Source: Flavimaricola marinus (lineage in GTDB: Bacteria; Pseudomonadota; Alphaproteobacteria; Rhodobacterales; Rhodobacteraceae). Taken from it: a stretch of DNA of 64,000 nt. Made by a program: the position numbers and the translations under genes. Shown here piece by piece: positions 21,508-30,653 of the stretch. A model generated the notes under the pieces. The model was not told the origin of the DNA, made no database searches, and was given only the letters and a program-made list of their open reading frames with translations. The stretch spans positions 62,001 through 126,000 of the forward strand of contig NZ_FXZK01000001.1 of assembly GCF_900184895.1 (NCBI RefSeq). Direction: 5' to 3'. Position 1 is the stretch's first letter, and every line of letters begins with the position of its first letter.

Positions 21508-22683
21508 TCAGCCCCCTGACGGCCCGCGTGGCGGCGTCGGACGCACCCCACGGATCGCCCGTGTCAGCGCCGAGATGTCGGTGCGCAGTTCGGCCATCGT
21601 CTCTTGCCGACCGGCGGCCAGTTCTTCGAGGATCCGCAGCATTTGCACGTCGATGGAGCGCAGCCGCATCCGGCTTTCGGGGTCCATCGACTCGCCGGTT
21701 TCGCCAAGCCGTTCGATCAGCTTTTCCTGCCCTTCGGCCACCCGCATCAGGGCTGCGGTGCTGTCGTTGGCCTCGATCCGTTCGGTCAGCCCGCCGATGG
21801 AGGTGGCCAGTTCGCCCAACCGCGCATCGACTTCGCTGCGCGCGATGTCCGATTGCGTGAACATCAGTTGCAGCGATTCCATCTGCTCGGCCAGATTGTC
21901 GATCACCGAGGCCATGACGCTGGCCTCCGAGCCGCCGCCGTCCTCGCCGGACGAGAAGCTGACCCGCGTGATCGTCGACATCCACTCCTCCAGCTCGCGG
22001 TAGAACCGGTTCTGACCGTGCCCGGCAAAGAGCTCCAATAGCCCCACCACCAGAGAGCCGGCGAGCCCCAGAAGCGACGAGGAGAACGCCGTGCCCATGC
22101 CGCCGAGCTGGCTTTCCAGCCCGGCCTGAAGCCGGGTGAACACTGCTGTCCCGCTCTCACCGGGGGCCGGGTTGAGCCCCTTGATCGTCTCGACCAGTGC
22201 CGGCACCGTCGTGGCCAGCCCGTAGAACGTGCCCAGAAGCCCGAGGAAAATCAGGACGTTGCCCAGATAGCGCGTGATTTCCCGATCCTCGTCGATCCGC
22301 TGCGCCACGGAATCGAGGATCGACCGCGACGACGAGGCCGACAGCTGCATCCGCGCCCCGCGTGACCGCAGCAGCGTGGCCAGAGGCGCCAAAAGCCCCG
22401 GTGCGATGGCGACATCCATCCCCGACCGGTCGGAGGCGAACCCTTCGATCCAGCCGACCGAATTGCCCAGTTGCACGACCTGCCGGAAACACGACAGCAC
22501 CCCGAGCACAAAGACCGCCAGGATCACGGTGTTCAGGTAGGGATTCGACCAGAAGATCGCGGCAATGGTCCCAAAGCCGAAATATCCCCCGACCGAGATC
22601 AACACGATCACCACCAGCATGGAGGTGAGTTGACGAACGGGCCGGGTGAACTGCGGATTTGCCTCGGTTGAACTGATGTCCAT
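21508..22683 (-). CDS. MotA/TolQ/ExbB-like proton-channel protein
   Basis: A 391-residue inner-membrane protein with hydrophobic segments at about 20-42, 46-62, 145-170 and 195-220. These flank a cytoplasmic region, and a long C-terminal cytoplasmic helical tail runs from about 230 to 391. The LIFLGLLGTFYGLATTVPAL and GMGTAFSSSLLGLAGSLVVGLLELF segments match the conserved pore helices of MotA/TolQ/ExbB. The tail is longer than in ExbB/TolQ and recalls ZorA-type proteins. Directly followed by the MotB-like gene, so the pair probably forms a stator complex. No ZorC/D, Ton or Tol partners are adjacent. Confidence 0.86.
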   Translation of the reverse strand: MDISSTEANPQFTRPVRQLTSMLVVIVLISVGGYFGFGTIAAIFWSNPYLNTVILAVFVLGVLSCFRQVVQLGNSVGWIEGFASDRSGMDVAIAPGLLAPLATLLRSRGARMQLSASSSRSILDSVAQRIDEDREITRYLGNVLIFLGLLGTFYGLATTVPALVETIKGLNPAPGESGTAVFTRLQAGLESQLGGMGTAFSSSLLGLAGSLVVGLLELFAGHGQNRFYRELEEWMSTITRVSFSSGEDGGGSEASVMASVIDNLAEQMESLQLMFTQSDIARSEVDARLGELATSIGGLTERIEANDSTAALMRVAEGQEKLIERLGETGESMDPESRMRLRSIDVQMLRILEELAAGRQETMAELRTDISALTRAIRGVRPTPPRGPSGG

Positions 22684-22752
22684 TTCGGACTGGACCCTTT
22701 GCTTTTCGCGTTGTCACATTGATAGGCCGGGACGCGCCGAAACCCAAATTAA

Positions 22753-23301
22753 TTATGCCTTTGCGCCCGATCGCTCGGCGGTGAGCGCCCGGACCCGGCT
22801 CACCAGCCACGTCATCTCGGCATCCTTGATCCCCATCTGGGTCAGATGCTCGGCGGTGTTGTAGAGGTATTCGTCGTTAGGCCCCCGCCCGCCGACGGCC
22901 CGCGCGATCATTTGCGCCTGCGTTTCAAGGTCGAACTGGCAATATTGCCTGTGGTTCTGGTCGATCACGTAGGCCAGCGCGTCGATCCGCCGCCCGTCGT
23001 TCAGCTCCAGCGGGACGTGCCGTTCGACATAGGCCGAGGAGATCAGCTCTCGCGCCCTGAGATCGGCCAGCACCTGTTCGGCCTCTTCGTCGGCCACCCG
23101 GAACGCCACGCCTGTGCATTGCCCGCCCGTCACCGCATCAAGCGCCAGCACCAACCCCGGCTCTTCCTCGCTCCCCCGGTGGTGGATGGACAACATGCAG
23201 AAGCTGCGGTGATAGTCCCCCAGCCGTGCCGTCACCGCTTCGGCCGGGGTGAACCCCGGATTCCACAGCAGCGATCCGTATCCAAAGACCCAGAGTGTCA
23301 C
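22753..23301 (-). CDS. ChaC-like gamma-glutamylcyclotransferase
   Basis: Cleaves gamma-glutamyl peptides, in this family usually glutathione, to 5-oxoproline and Cys-Gly. The 182 residues begin VFGYGSLLWNPGF, which binds the gamma-glutamyl group. The RSFCMLSIHHRGSEEEPGLVL region supplies the Arg/Glu typical of ChaC, and the C-terminus has PNDEYLYNTAEHL. Cytoplasmic. 69 bases upstream of the stator pair on the same strand, so co-transcription is possible. Confidence 0.9.
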   Translation of the reverse strand: MTLWVFGYGSLLWNPGFTPAEAVTARLGDYHRSFCMLSIHHRGSEEEPGLVLALDAVTGGQCTGVAFRVADEEAEQVLADLRARELISSAYVERHVPLELNDGRRIDALAYVIDQNHRQYCQFDLETQAQMIARAVGGRGPNDEYLYNTAEHLTQMGIKDAEMTWLVSRVRALTAERSGAKA

Positions 23302-23394
23302 GACATGCTCCTTGTGCTAGCTGAGTAGCTTGATGCTGGCCCTATCCTGCCTGTCCCTGTAAACACGCGCCACGCTCGGAAAGAAAGGCGTCCC

Positions 23395-24390
23395 ATGCGG
23401 TTTCTGATCATCCTTGTTGCAGCGTTTGCCGCTCTTTACGGCGGATATTGGTTCGTCGGCTCGGCGGCGTCGACCCGTGCGGCGACCGAAGTCATGACCC
23501 GGCTGGAGGCCGATGGCCTCGAGGTGGCCTATGAGGAGATCCGCACCATCGGCTTTCCCTCGCGCTTTGACACCACCCTGACCGACGTGACCATTGCCGA
23601 TCCTGCCCGCAATATCGGCTGGCAGGCCCCGTTCTTTCAGCTTTTCGCCCTGAGCTACAACCCCACCCATATCATCGCCGTCTGGCCCGATCGTCAGCAA
23701 TTCGACCTGCCCCGCGACACCGTGACCCTCGTGTCCGAGCGACTGCGTGCCAGTGTTCAAGCCCGCCCGACCCCCACTTTGCCGCTGCGCGAGGCGACCT
23801 TGGAGGGTGCAGACCTGCGCGTCCTGTCCCAGAACGGCTGGGAGGTCGATCTGACCACGGTTCTGGCCGCTCTGCGCGCGGTGACGGGGGGCGAGGTCGA
23901 CGATCACAGCTACGAGGTCTATGCCGAGGCGACCGAGATCAGCCTGCCGACGGTCTTGTTGCAGGCCTTGGGCGGTGCCGAGGTGGCGCCTTCGCTGATC
24001 GAGCGCATTCGCCTCGACGGTCGCCTGCGACTTGACGCGCCGCTCGACCGCATGGTCTCGCCGCAGGCTCTGCCCCGAGTGACCGCCCTGACCCTGCGCG
24101 ATGCGGCGTTTCGCTGGGGCGATATGTCGATCAATGCGGTCGGAGACCTGACCATTGATCCGGCGGGCGTTCCCGAGGGTCAGATCACCCTGACCGTCAC
24201 CAACTGGCGTCAGGTGATCGATGTGGCCCTCAGTGCCGGCCTGCTCGATCCCCGGTGGGAGCCGACCCTGACCCGCGCCGCCAGCGCGTTGGCCCAAGGC
24301 AGCGACCGTCTGGAGGCGCCGATCCGGCTTCAGAACGGATTTATGTCTCTCGGCCCGCTGCCTCTGGGCCCGGCCCCGCGCCTGCGATAG
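23395..24390 (+). CDS. DUF2125 domain protein, probably periplasmic/membrane-anchored
   Basis: A 331-residue protein with an N-terminal hydrophobic segment (LIILVAAFAALYGGYWFV) as signal anchor, then an AsmA-like beta-rich body. It shows the family openings RLEADGLEVAYEEIRTIGFP and TLTDVTI, and the late GFMSLGPLPLGPAPRLR. DUF2125 proteins are common in Rhodobacterales; the function is not established. Divergent from chaC and convergent with the extensin-like gene (14-base gap). Confidence 0.85.
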   Translation: MRFLIILVAAFAALYGGYWFVGSAASTRAATEVMTRLEADGLEVAYEEIRTIGFPSRFDTTLTDVTIADPARNIGWQAPFFQLFALSYNPTHIIAVWPDRQQFDLPRDTVTLVSERLRASVQARPTPTLPLREATLEGADLRVLSQNGWEVDLTTVLAALRAVTGGEVDDHSYEVYAEATEISLPTVLLQALGGAEVAPSLIERIRLDGRLRLDAPLDRMVSPQALPRVTALTLRDAAFRWGDMSINAVGDLTIDPAGVPEGQITLTVTNWRQVIDVALSAGLLDPRWEPTLTRAASALAQGSDRLEAPIRLQNGFMSLGPLPLGPAPRLR

Positions 24391-24404
24391 GCCCTGCGAT
24401 AGCC

Positions 24405-25919
24405 TCAGCGGCAGTAGCTGCCCGACCGATACCGGGCGGTGTCGAAGTGGAAGTGATCCCGGTGGGCCGCGTTCGCATCCGGCCCCAGCACCGTACCGAA
24501 CCGTCCGCAGGCCGCCCGATGCATCTGCCGCAGCGCCGCACCGTAGGCGTTGCTTCCCCAGTGCCGTAGCACGCTGATCTGATTGCCGTCGCGCAGGACG
24601 ATCCCGCCGATATCGAGCGCCCGCCCCTTGGCGTGCTCGGACAGCCGCGCCCCGCTCTGGTTGTTTCGCGTCCGGCAGGAGTAAGACCCCATGATCCGCA
24701 GCTCTGCGATTCCGCCGCCGGTATTGCCGATGGCGGGCCGCGCCCCCTGCCTCACCCAGCGGTTCAATGCCTCGGCGGTGGTGCAGTCGATCGTCGCCGG
24801 TGTCGACAGCCGCACGTCGCTGACCGATGTGACCCGGACCGGATTGGCGATGCCGCATCCGCCGCCCCCGCCGTTGCCCACAGGGTCGACGACCCGCCCC
24901 TGAATGTCGGGATTGCCGCAGACCGCCCCGCGCGCCCGCTCGGCCCGCGCGGCGATATAGGCCTGAGTGATCGCTTCGGGCCGGTTTGGCGGTACGAGCG
25001 CCACGGCGACCGCCTGCTCGGAGAGCGTCGGTGGTGCGATTGCCGCGCCGTCGCCGCCGGGTCGCGCTGCGTCCGGCCCGACAAACATGACCAGGTCTGC
25101 TCGTCTTTGCGCCTCTGGCAGCACAGGCCGCAACATGGGCCGCAATCCAGGCCGCACCGGCGCCTTGTTCGTCGTTCGCCCGGCCTCTTCCGCGACGCTG
25201 CCGGGGCGCGGCTGCGGCCGGACACCGGGCCGGTCGAGCGCGGCGCTGAGCATCGTTTCGTCCGGCACCACGATCACGTCGGGCCGCGATATTCGCACCC
25301 GGTTCGAAAGCGTCGAGGCGAACAGCCGGCTGAGCCGACCCACGTCGACTGACACGCGGCTGCCGTTGCGCAGACGCGCCTCCTGCCGAGAAAGCCGTGC
25401 GCCGGGGGCCTGCACCGACGACAGGACAGCCAGTGGCCCCGGCGCGATGCCGTTGCCGTCGAGCCCGGCGTAGCGCGGCAGCAGCGGTGCCGCCTGTGCG
25501 CGATGCTGTGTGTCGAGGATCAGCAACAACGGCAGCGGCAGCCCCTGATCGAGAGCCGCGATCCATTGCGCCGGGACCGGCGGCGGCCCGGCCTGCCTGA
25601 GCCCGCGCATCAACACCGCGAAGGGACGGGGCTGTGGCCCGATGCCCGGAGCCGCTGGGGCGACCTCCGCCACGGTCTCGGGGGCGGTGTCAGAGCCGGT
25701 CTCGGGGGCGGGGCTGGTGCCGCCGGTGGCCAGGATGCTGGCTTGCAAGGTCGCCGCGAGCTCTGATTCGGGAACCGTCGGGGTCACCCCTGCGGGCAAC
25801 GCTTCGGCCACGGTACGGGCGACCGGCCGGATCGCGGCATCTGGGGCGTCGCTCAGGGCGGCGTTTGCCATAAGGCCAAGCCCTGCGGCGAGGGCGATCC
25901 ATGTCGCCCGCCCGGTCAT
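24405..25919 (-). CDS. Extensin-like C-terminal domain protein (putative secreted peptidase fold)
   Basis: A 504-residue exported protein: signal peptide (WIALAAGLGLMANAALS), a long Pro/Ala-rich variable region (about 30-340), then the extensin-like C domain from about residue 365. This domain shares an M15/LAS-type metallopeptidase-like pattern, HAKGRALDI (His, Asp) and HRDHFHFD (His-x-His), plus paired cysteines (CGNPD, CGIANP, CTTAEA, YSCR, ACGRFG, SYC). A cell-wall role is likely but the activity is unproven. The start ATG 25919 overlaps the tyrA stop (ATGA). Confidence 0.84.
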   Translation of the reverse strand: MTGRATWIALAAGLGLMANAALSDAPDAAIRPVARTVAEALPAGVTPTVPESELAATLQASILATGGTSPAPETGSDTAPETVAEVAPAAPGIGPQPRPFAVLMRGLRQAGPPPVPAQWIAALDQGLPLPLLLILDTQHRAQAAPLLPRYAGLDGNGIAPGPLAVLSSVQAPGARLSRQEARLRNGSRVSVDVGRLSRLFASTLSNRVRISRPDVIVVPDETMLSAALDRPGVRPQPRPGSVAEEAGRTTNKAPVRPGLRPMLRPVLPEAQRRADLVMFVGPDAARPGGDGAAIAPPTLSEQAVAVALVPPNRPEAITQAYIAARAERARGAVCGNPDIQGRVVDPVGNGGGGGCGIANPVRVTSVSDVRLSTPATIDCTTAEALNRWVRQGARPAIGNTGGGIAELRIMGSYSCRTRNNQSGARLSEHAKGRALDIGGIVLRDGNQISVLRHWGSNAYGAALRQMHRAACGRFGTVLGPDANAAHRDHFHFDTARYRSGSYCR

Positions 25920-26842
25920 TCGACGCGAGCCTTGCTGATCTTGCTGCGGCCAAAGTCCGGGGCGTCGGTGTCTTGCCCGGCCTCGATGATCCCGCGCCGG
26001 ATCGCCCGTGTCCGGGTGAAGTAATCGTGCAGGTGTGCCCCGTCGCCGGTGCGGATCGCCCGTTGCAGCGCGAACAGCTCTTCGGTGAAGCGCCCGAGGA
26101 TTTCGAGCGTGGCGTCCTTGTTTGTCAGGAACACGTCCCGCCACATCGTGGGATCGGAGGCCGCGATGCGGGTGAAATCCCGGAAACCGGCGGCAGAGTA
26201 TTTGATGACCTCGCTATCGGTCACCCGCCGCAGATCGTCGGCCACCCCGACCATCGTATAGGCGATGAGGTGCGGCGTGTGGCTGGTGACTGCGAGCACC
26301 AGATCGTGGTGCTCGGCATCCATCTCTTCGGTATTGGCCCCGAGCCCCTGCCAGAACGCTTCGAGCCGCTCGACCGCCGCACGATCCGCGTCGCCGGGCA
26401 CGAGAATGCACCAGCGATTGTCGAACAGTTCGGCAAAGCCCGAGCGGGGCCCGGAATGCTCTGTTCCCGCCAACGGGTGTGCCGGGATGAAGTGAACGGT
26501 TTCAGGCAGATGCGGACTGACCGCTTCGATCACCGCCTTCTTGACCGAGCCGACATCGGACACCGTGGCCCCCAGCTTGAGCACGGGCGCAATCTCGGCG
26601 GCGACGTCGGACATCGCCCCTACCGGCACGGCCAGCACGATGAGGTCGGCCCCTTCGCACGCAGCCGCGGCGCTGTCGCAGACCCGGTCGACCAAGCCGA
26701 TCTCGGCCGCGGTGGCCCGCGTTTCGGCAGAGCGGGCATAGCCGGTGATCTCACCCGCCAGTCCGGCCCGCCGCATGGCATGGGACATGGAGCCTGCGAT
26801 CAGCCCCAGCCCGATCAGGGCCACCCGGTCGTAGATCGGCAT
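25916..26842 (-). CDS. tyrA: Prephenate/arogenate dehydrogenase
   Basis: NAD(P)-dependent oxidative decarboxylation in tyrosine synthesis (308 residues). The Rossmann motif is VALIGLGLIAGSM at about residues 8-20. LIVLAVPVGAM, SVKKAVIEAV and the substrate-site stretch FIPAHPLAGTEHSGP (with the catalytic His) follow. Start ATG 26842 overlaps the hisC stop (ATGA). Arogenate versus prephenate preference cannot be read from sequence. Forms a coupled hisC-tyrA pair. Confidence 0.94.
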   Translation of the reverse strand: MPIYDRVALIGLGLIAGSMSHAMRRAGLAGEITGYARSAETRATAAEIGLVDRVCDSAAAACEGADLIVLAVPVGAMSDVAAEIAPVLKLGATVSDVGSVKKAVIEAVSPHLPETVHFIPAHPLAGTEHSGPRSGFAELFDNRWCILVPGDADRAAVERLEAFWQGLGANTEEMDAEHHDLVLAVTSHTPHLIAYTMVGVADDLRRVTDSEVIKYSAAGFRDFTRIAASDPTMWRDVFLTNKDATLEILGRFTEELFALQRAIRTGDGAHLHDYFTRTRAIRRGIIEAGQDTDAPDFGRSKISKARVE

Positions 26843-27924
26843 CAGCGCAGCCCTTTGAATTGGCCCACGGCATGCGCCACCCGGCGGCATGCGCTTTCGT
26901 CACCGACGGTGATCCGCAGGCAGTTGGGCAGATTGTAGCCGGCCACCCGGCGCACGAGGATGCCTTCGTTGCGCAGATGGGCGTCGCAGGCTTCGGCCTC
27001 GGCCGCATCGGCAAAGCGGGCGAGGATGAAATTCGCGGTGGAGTGGTCCGACGGCACCCCCATCTCGGCCAGCGCACCGGCCAGCCATTCGCGCTGACGC
27101 GCGTTCTCGTCGCGGCATTTGGCCATATAGGCGGTATCCTGGACCGCAGCCTGAGCCGCCGCCAGTGCCGCCGAGGACAGGTTGAACGGCCCCCGGACCC
27201 GGTTGAGCACGTCGATGATCGCCTTGGGGCCATGTCCCCAGCCGACTCGCAGCCCGCCGAGCCCGTAGATCTTGGAGAAGGTCCGCGTCATGACGACGTT
27301 GTCCCGCTCTGCGATCAACGCCGCCCCGGCGTCGTAGCCCTCGACGTATTCGGCGTAGGCCCCGTCCAGCACGAGGATCGCCTTGCGTGGCAGCCCTTCG
27401 GCCAGCCGCCGCAGTTCGCCGGCGCCGATCATCGTCCCGGTGGGGTTGTTCGGATTGGCCAGAAACACCAGCCGGGTGCGCCCTGAACAGGCCTCAAGTA
27501 TGGCGTCAACATCGGTGACCCGCTCGCGCTCGGGCACCTCGACGGGGGTAGCCCCGGCAGCCAGCGCGCTGATCCGATACATCGCAAAGCCGTGCTCGGT
27601 GTGGATCACCTCGTCCCGTGGACCGGCGTAGGCCTGACAGAGGAAATGGATGATCTCGTCTGAGCCGACCCCGCAGATGATCTGCTCGGGGTTCAGTTTC
27701 CACACCGCCCCGATCGCCGCCCGCAGCGCGCCGTGGTCCGTCGAGGGATAACGGTGCAGGTCGTGGACCGCCCGTGAGAACGCCTCGCGCGCCGCATCGG
27801 ACGGCCCCAGCGGATTCTCGTTGGACGACAATTTGAGCACGTTGCTTTTGCCAGCGACGTGGCTGGCACCCCCTTCGTAGAGGGCAATATCCATGATGCC
27901 GGGTTGCGGCGTGATCTGGTTCAT
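26842..27924 (-). CDS. hisC: Histidinol-phosphate / aromatic aminotransferase HisC
   Basis: PLP fold-type-I transaminase (360 residues). The substrate/PLP region is [10 protein letters not shown], the cofactor-holding NPNNPTGT is near residue 165, and the Schiff-base Lys218 is in [14 protein letters not shown]. Such HisC proteins transaminate histidinol phosphate and often aromatic keto acids. Translational coupling to tyrA argues for a role in tyrosine/phenylalanine synthesis as well. I set the start at ATG 27924 (AGGAG 8 bases upstream) instead of GTG 27942, which would place the ribosome-binding site inside the gene. Confidence 0.92.
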   Translation of the reverse strand: MNQITPQPGIMDIALYEGGASHVAGKSNVLKLSSNENPLGPSDAAREAFSRAVHDLHRYPSTDHGALRAAIGAVWKLNPEQIICGVGSDEIIHFLCQAYAGPRDEVIHTEHGFAMYRISALAAGATPVEVPERERVTDVDAILEACSGRTRLVFLANPNNPTGTMIGAGELRRLAEGLPRKAILVLDGAYAEYVEGYDAGAALIAERDNVVMTRTFSKIYGLGGLRVGWGHGPKAIIDVLNRVRGPFNLSSAALAAAQAAVQDTAYMAKCRDENARQREWLAGALAEMGVPSDHSTANFILARFADAAEAEACDAHLRNEGILVRRVAGYNLPNCLRITVGDESACRRVAHAVGQFKGLR

Positions 27925-28156
27925 CTGGGCAGCTCCTGTCACCGGGCCGTTCTAGCGAGGTGTGTGGCCCTGCGCCACCGTCAACTTGCAGTCGCAGGGC
28001 AGGTCTTGCACCGATATCGGGCCGGATCGGCCCTTGGCGCTCGACCAGCCACGATGGCCTGTTTTGGGTGGCGGGCGCCGCGTCATGGATATTTTTGACC
28101 CAAAGAAGCCGGGTGGCCCGCCCTTGCCCCGCGTCCAGGAGCTCCCGAGCCGCCGG

Positions 28157-29578
28157 TCAGGTGGCCAGCACGTTTCGGAATTGCCACGGATCGCTTTCGT
28201 CGATGTCTTCGGGGAAGTGCTCCCACCGGTCTTGCAGCGGCGTCCAGTCGGTATAGTGCGCCTCGACCGGGCCGAGGTAGGGCCGCTGCACTTCGAGGCA
28301 GCGGGCGTGGTCCATCTCGTCGGCCTCGACGATCCCGGCGTTCGGGTTTTCCAGTGCCCAGACCATTCCCGCCAACACCGCGCTGGTCACTTGCAGCCCG
28401 GTGGCGTTCTGCCAGGGCGCCAGTGCCTTGGTTTCCTGATTGGACAGCCGCGAGCCGAACCAGAGCGCGTTCTTGGCGTGTCCGTAGAGCAGCACCCCGA
28501 GCTCGTCGATGCCGGTGACGATTTCATCGACGTCGAGGATTTCGTGCACCTTCTGCTGTCGCCCGGAGCCGAACATCTCGTGCAGCGACAGCACCGCATC
28601 GTCGCACGGGTGGTAGGCATAATGGCAGGTCGGCCGGAATTCGGGCTCTGCCCCCTCGCCCACGGTGTAGTAGTCCGAAATCGAGATCGCCTCGTTATGC
28701 GTGACGAGAAAGCCGAATTGCGGGCCGGGCGTCGGGCACCATGTGTGCACCCGCGTGATCGCGCCGGGCCGTTCGATCCAGATCGCGGCCTGACAGCCGC
28801 TTTCGTGCCGGTGCCCGTTGTCGGGGAACCATTTTTCGTGCGTTCCCCAGCCTAGCTCGGCGGGCTGGAACCCTTCGGCGATGAAGCCTTCGACCGACCA
28901 AGTATTGACGAAGACGTCCCGTGGCCGCGGTTTGTCCCGCGCTTGGGTGTCCCGTTCGGCGATGTGCACGCCCTTGACCCCGAGCGATTGCATGAGACGC
29001 GCCCAGCCTGCCCGGTCGGTCGGCGCCGTCGCGTCGGCCCCGGTATCGCGCGCCAGTGTCAGCAGCGCGTCCTTGACGAACCAGCTGACCATGCCCGGAT
29101 TGGCGCCGCAGCAATTCACCGCCGTCGGCCCGCCCGGATTGGCCGCCGCCTCGTCGCGCACCGCTTGCCGCAGGGCGTAGTTGGTCCGCTCGGCATTGTT
29201 CTGCGTCTCGAAGTAGAACCCTTCCCACGGCTCGGCCACGGTGTCGATGTAGAGTGCCCCCAGCTCGCGGCAGTGCTTCATCATGTCGAGCGAGGAGATG
29301 TCGACGCTGAGGTTGACGCAGAAGCCCTTGCCCTCGGGGAACGCCTCGGAGAGCACCTGCTTGTAGTTCTCGCGCGTGACCTTGATCTGTTTGTGCGGGA
29401 TACCCTGTTCAGCCAGAAAGCCCGCTTCGGTATCACGCGGTTCGATCACGCTGATCGCCCCTTCGTCATAGTCGAAGTGCCGCTGGATCAGCGGCAATGT
29501 GCCTTTGCCGATGGACCCAAAGCCAATGATCACGATGGGGCCGTCGATCCGGCCATATGTCGGGTGGTCCTGTGTCAT
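28157..29578 (-). CDS. hss: Homospermidine synthase
   Basis: NAD-dependent aminobutyl transfer from putrescine (or spermidine) to putrescine, giving sym-homospermidine, the main triamine of many alphaproteobacteria. The 473 residues start with a Rossmann motif IVIIGFGSIGKGTLPLI, followed by ISVIEPRDTE, the saccharopine-dehydrogenase-like VNLSVDISS and VNCCGANPGMVS. A conserved C-terminal domain includes RPYLGPVEAHYTDWTPLQDRW. Start ATG 29578 has GAGGAA 7 bases upstream. Length matches the bacterial HSS family. Confidence 0.94.
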   Translation of the reverse strand: MTQDHPTYGRIDGPIVIIGFGSIGKGTLPLIQRHFDYDEGAISVIEPRDTEAGFLAEQGIPHKQIKVTRENYKQVLSEAFPEGKGFCVNLSVDISSLDMMKHCRELGALYIDTVAEPWEGFYFETQNNAERTNYALRQAVRDEAAANPGGPTAVNCCGANPGMVSWFVKDALLTLARDTGADATAPTDRAGWARLMQSLGVKGVHIAERDTQARDKPRPRDVFVNTWSVEGFIAEGFQPAELGWGTHEKWFPDNGHRHESGCQAAIWIERPGAITRVHTWCPTPGPQFGFLVTHNEAISISDYYTVGEGAEPEFRPTCHYAYHPCDDAVLSLHEMFGSGRQQKVHEILDVDEIVTGIDELGVLLYGHAKNALWFGSRLSNQETKALAPWQNATGLQVTSAVLAGMVWALENPNAGIVEADEMDHARCLEVQRPYLGPVEAHYTDWTPLQDRWEHFPEDIDESDPWQFRNVLAT

Positions 29579-29718
29579 GCTGCAGTTTCCTCTTGTAACG
29601 CTTGGTCTCAGGAATACCGACCGCCGCCCAGAATGGAAACCGGCACCGGCCGCCCTGATCGCCGCACCCTGCCCCGGTAATGTGTCCGGCCCCCGATCCG
29701 AGCCCGGCCAAAGCCCGC

Positions 29719-29749
29719 AAAAAACCCGCCGCAAGTGAATGCGGCGGGT
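29719..29749 (-). terminator. Rho-independent terminator of rpsD
   Basis: A perfect 10-base stem (29724-29733 with 29740-29749) and 6-base loop. On the reverse strand it is followed by a run of six T, 43 bases after the rpsD stop. Confidence 0.88.
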
Positions 29750-29791
29750 CCTGTCCCCCGAATTTTTCGGGATCGGGCGTTTTGCCCGAGA

Positions 29792-30412
29792 TTAGTTCTT
29801 GGCGTAGAATTCGACCACGAGGTTCGGTTCCATCATGACCGGATACGGCACATCGCCCAGCGACGGGGTGCGCACGAAGGTCGCGGTCATCTTGTTGTGG
29901 TCGACGTCCATGTAATCGGGCACGTCACGCTCAGGCAGACCGACGGCTTCGAGCACGACGGCCAGTTGCTTGGACTTTTGACGGACCTCGATCACGTCGC
30001 CTTCCTTGACGCGGTAGGAGGGGATGTTCACCCGCTGACCGTTCACGGTGACGTGGCCGTGGTTCACGAACTGGCGTGCAGCGAAGACGGTCGGCACGAA
30101 CTTGGCGCGGTAGACAACGGCATCGAGGCGACGCTCGAGCAGACCGACGAGGTTCTCACCGGTGTCGCCCTTGACCCGCTCGGCCTCGGCGTAGATGCGG
30201 CGGAACTGCTTTTCGGTCAGGTCGCCGTAGTAACCCTTCAGCTTCTGCTTGGCGCGCAGCTGGGTGCCGAAATCGGAAAGCTTGTTCTTGCGGCGCTGAC
30301 CGTGCTGGCCGGGGCCGTATTCACGACGGTTGACGGGGGATTTGGGGCGGCCCCAAATGTTTTCGCCCATACGGCGGTCGATCTTGTACTTGGCAGACGT
30401 GCGTTTGGTCAC
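29792..30412 (-). CDS. rpsD: 30S ribosomal protein S4
   Basis: Primary 16S rRNA-binding protein that nucleates small-subunit assembly (206 residues). S4 N-domain features are [13 protein letters not shown] and [18 protein letters not shown]. The S4 RNA-binding domain has [39 protein letters not shown] split across the motif, and the C-terminal LVVEFYAKN. It is monocistronic here, away from ribosomal-protein operons, as is usual in alphaproteobacteria. Confidence 0.98.
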   Translation of the reverse strand: MTKRTSAKYKIDRRMGENIWGRPKSPVNRREYGPGQHGQRRKNKLSDFGTQLRAKQKLKGYYGDLTEKQFRRIYAEAERVKGDTGENLVGLLERRLDAVVYRAKFVPTVFAARQFVNHGHVTVNGQRVNIPSYRVKEGDVIEVRQKSKQLAVVLEAVGLPERDVPDYMDVDHNKMTATFVRTPSLGDVPYPVMMEPNLVVEFYAKN

Positions 30413-30653
30413 GGCTGATCTCCTATCATGGGCCCGAGACGGGCGATGTAGGGCGTTGTCCTTTGGCCGAAGCCCGACAGGTCACCCCTTGCGGGGGCCA
30501 CCAACACCAATGAGAGGCGGCTTATAGAGGCGTTCGGGCCAGAGTCAACAACCCTGACCGAGCTTTTCGGCGGGCAACCGCAATTGCGCCGCCTCCGTTG
30601 CCGGATGCCGATCCGGGGCCTGTGCCTCTTGGCCCTTCCCGCCCCTTGGCCGA

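Noticed and set aside
19003-21519. 838-residue frame opposite the coiled-coil gene
   Set aside because: Low-complexity shadow of the coiled coil (Leu/Arg/Gly-rich); no start signal or family likeness.
19198-22683. Complete Zorya defence system
   Set aside because: Only A- and B-like components are present; no ZorC/ZorD or ZorE genes flank them, so defence cannot be claimed.
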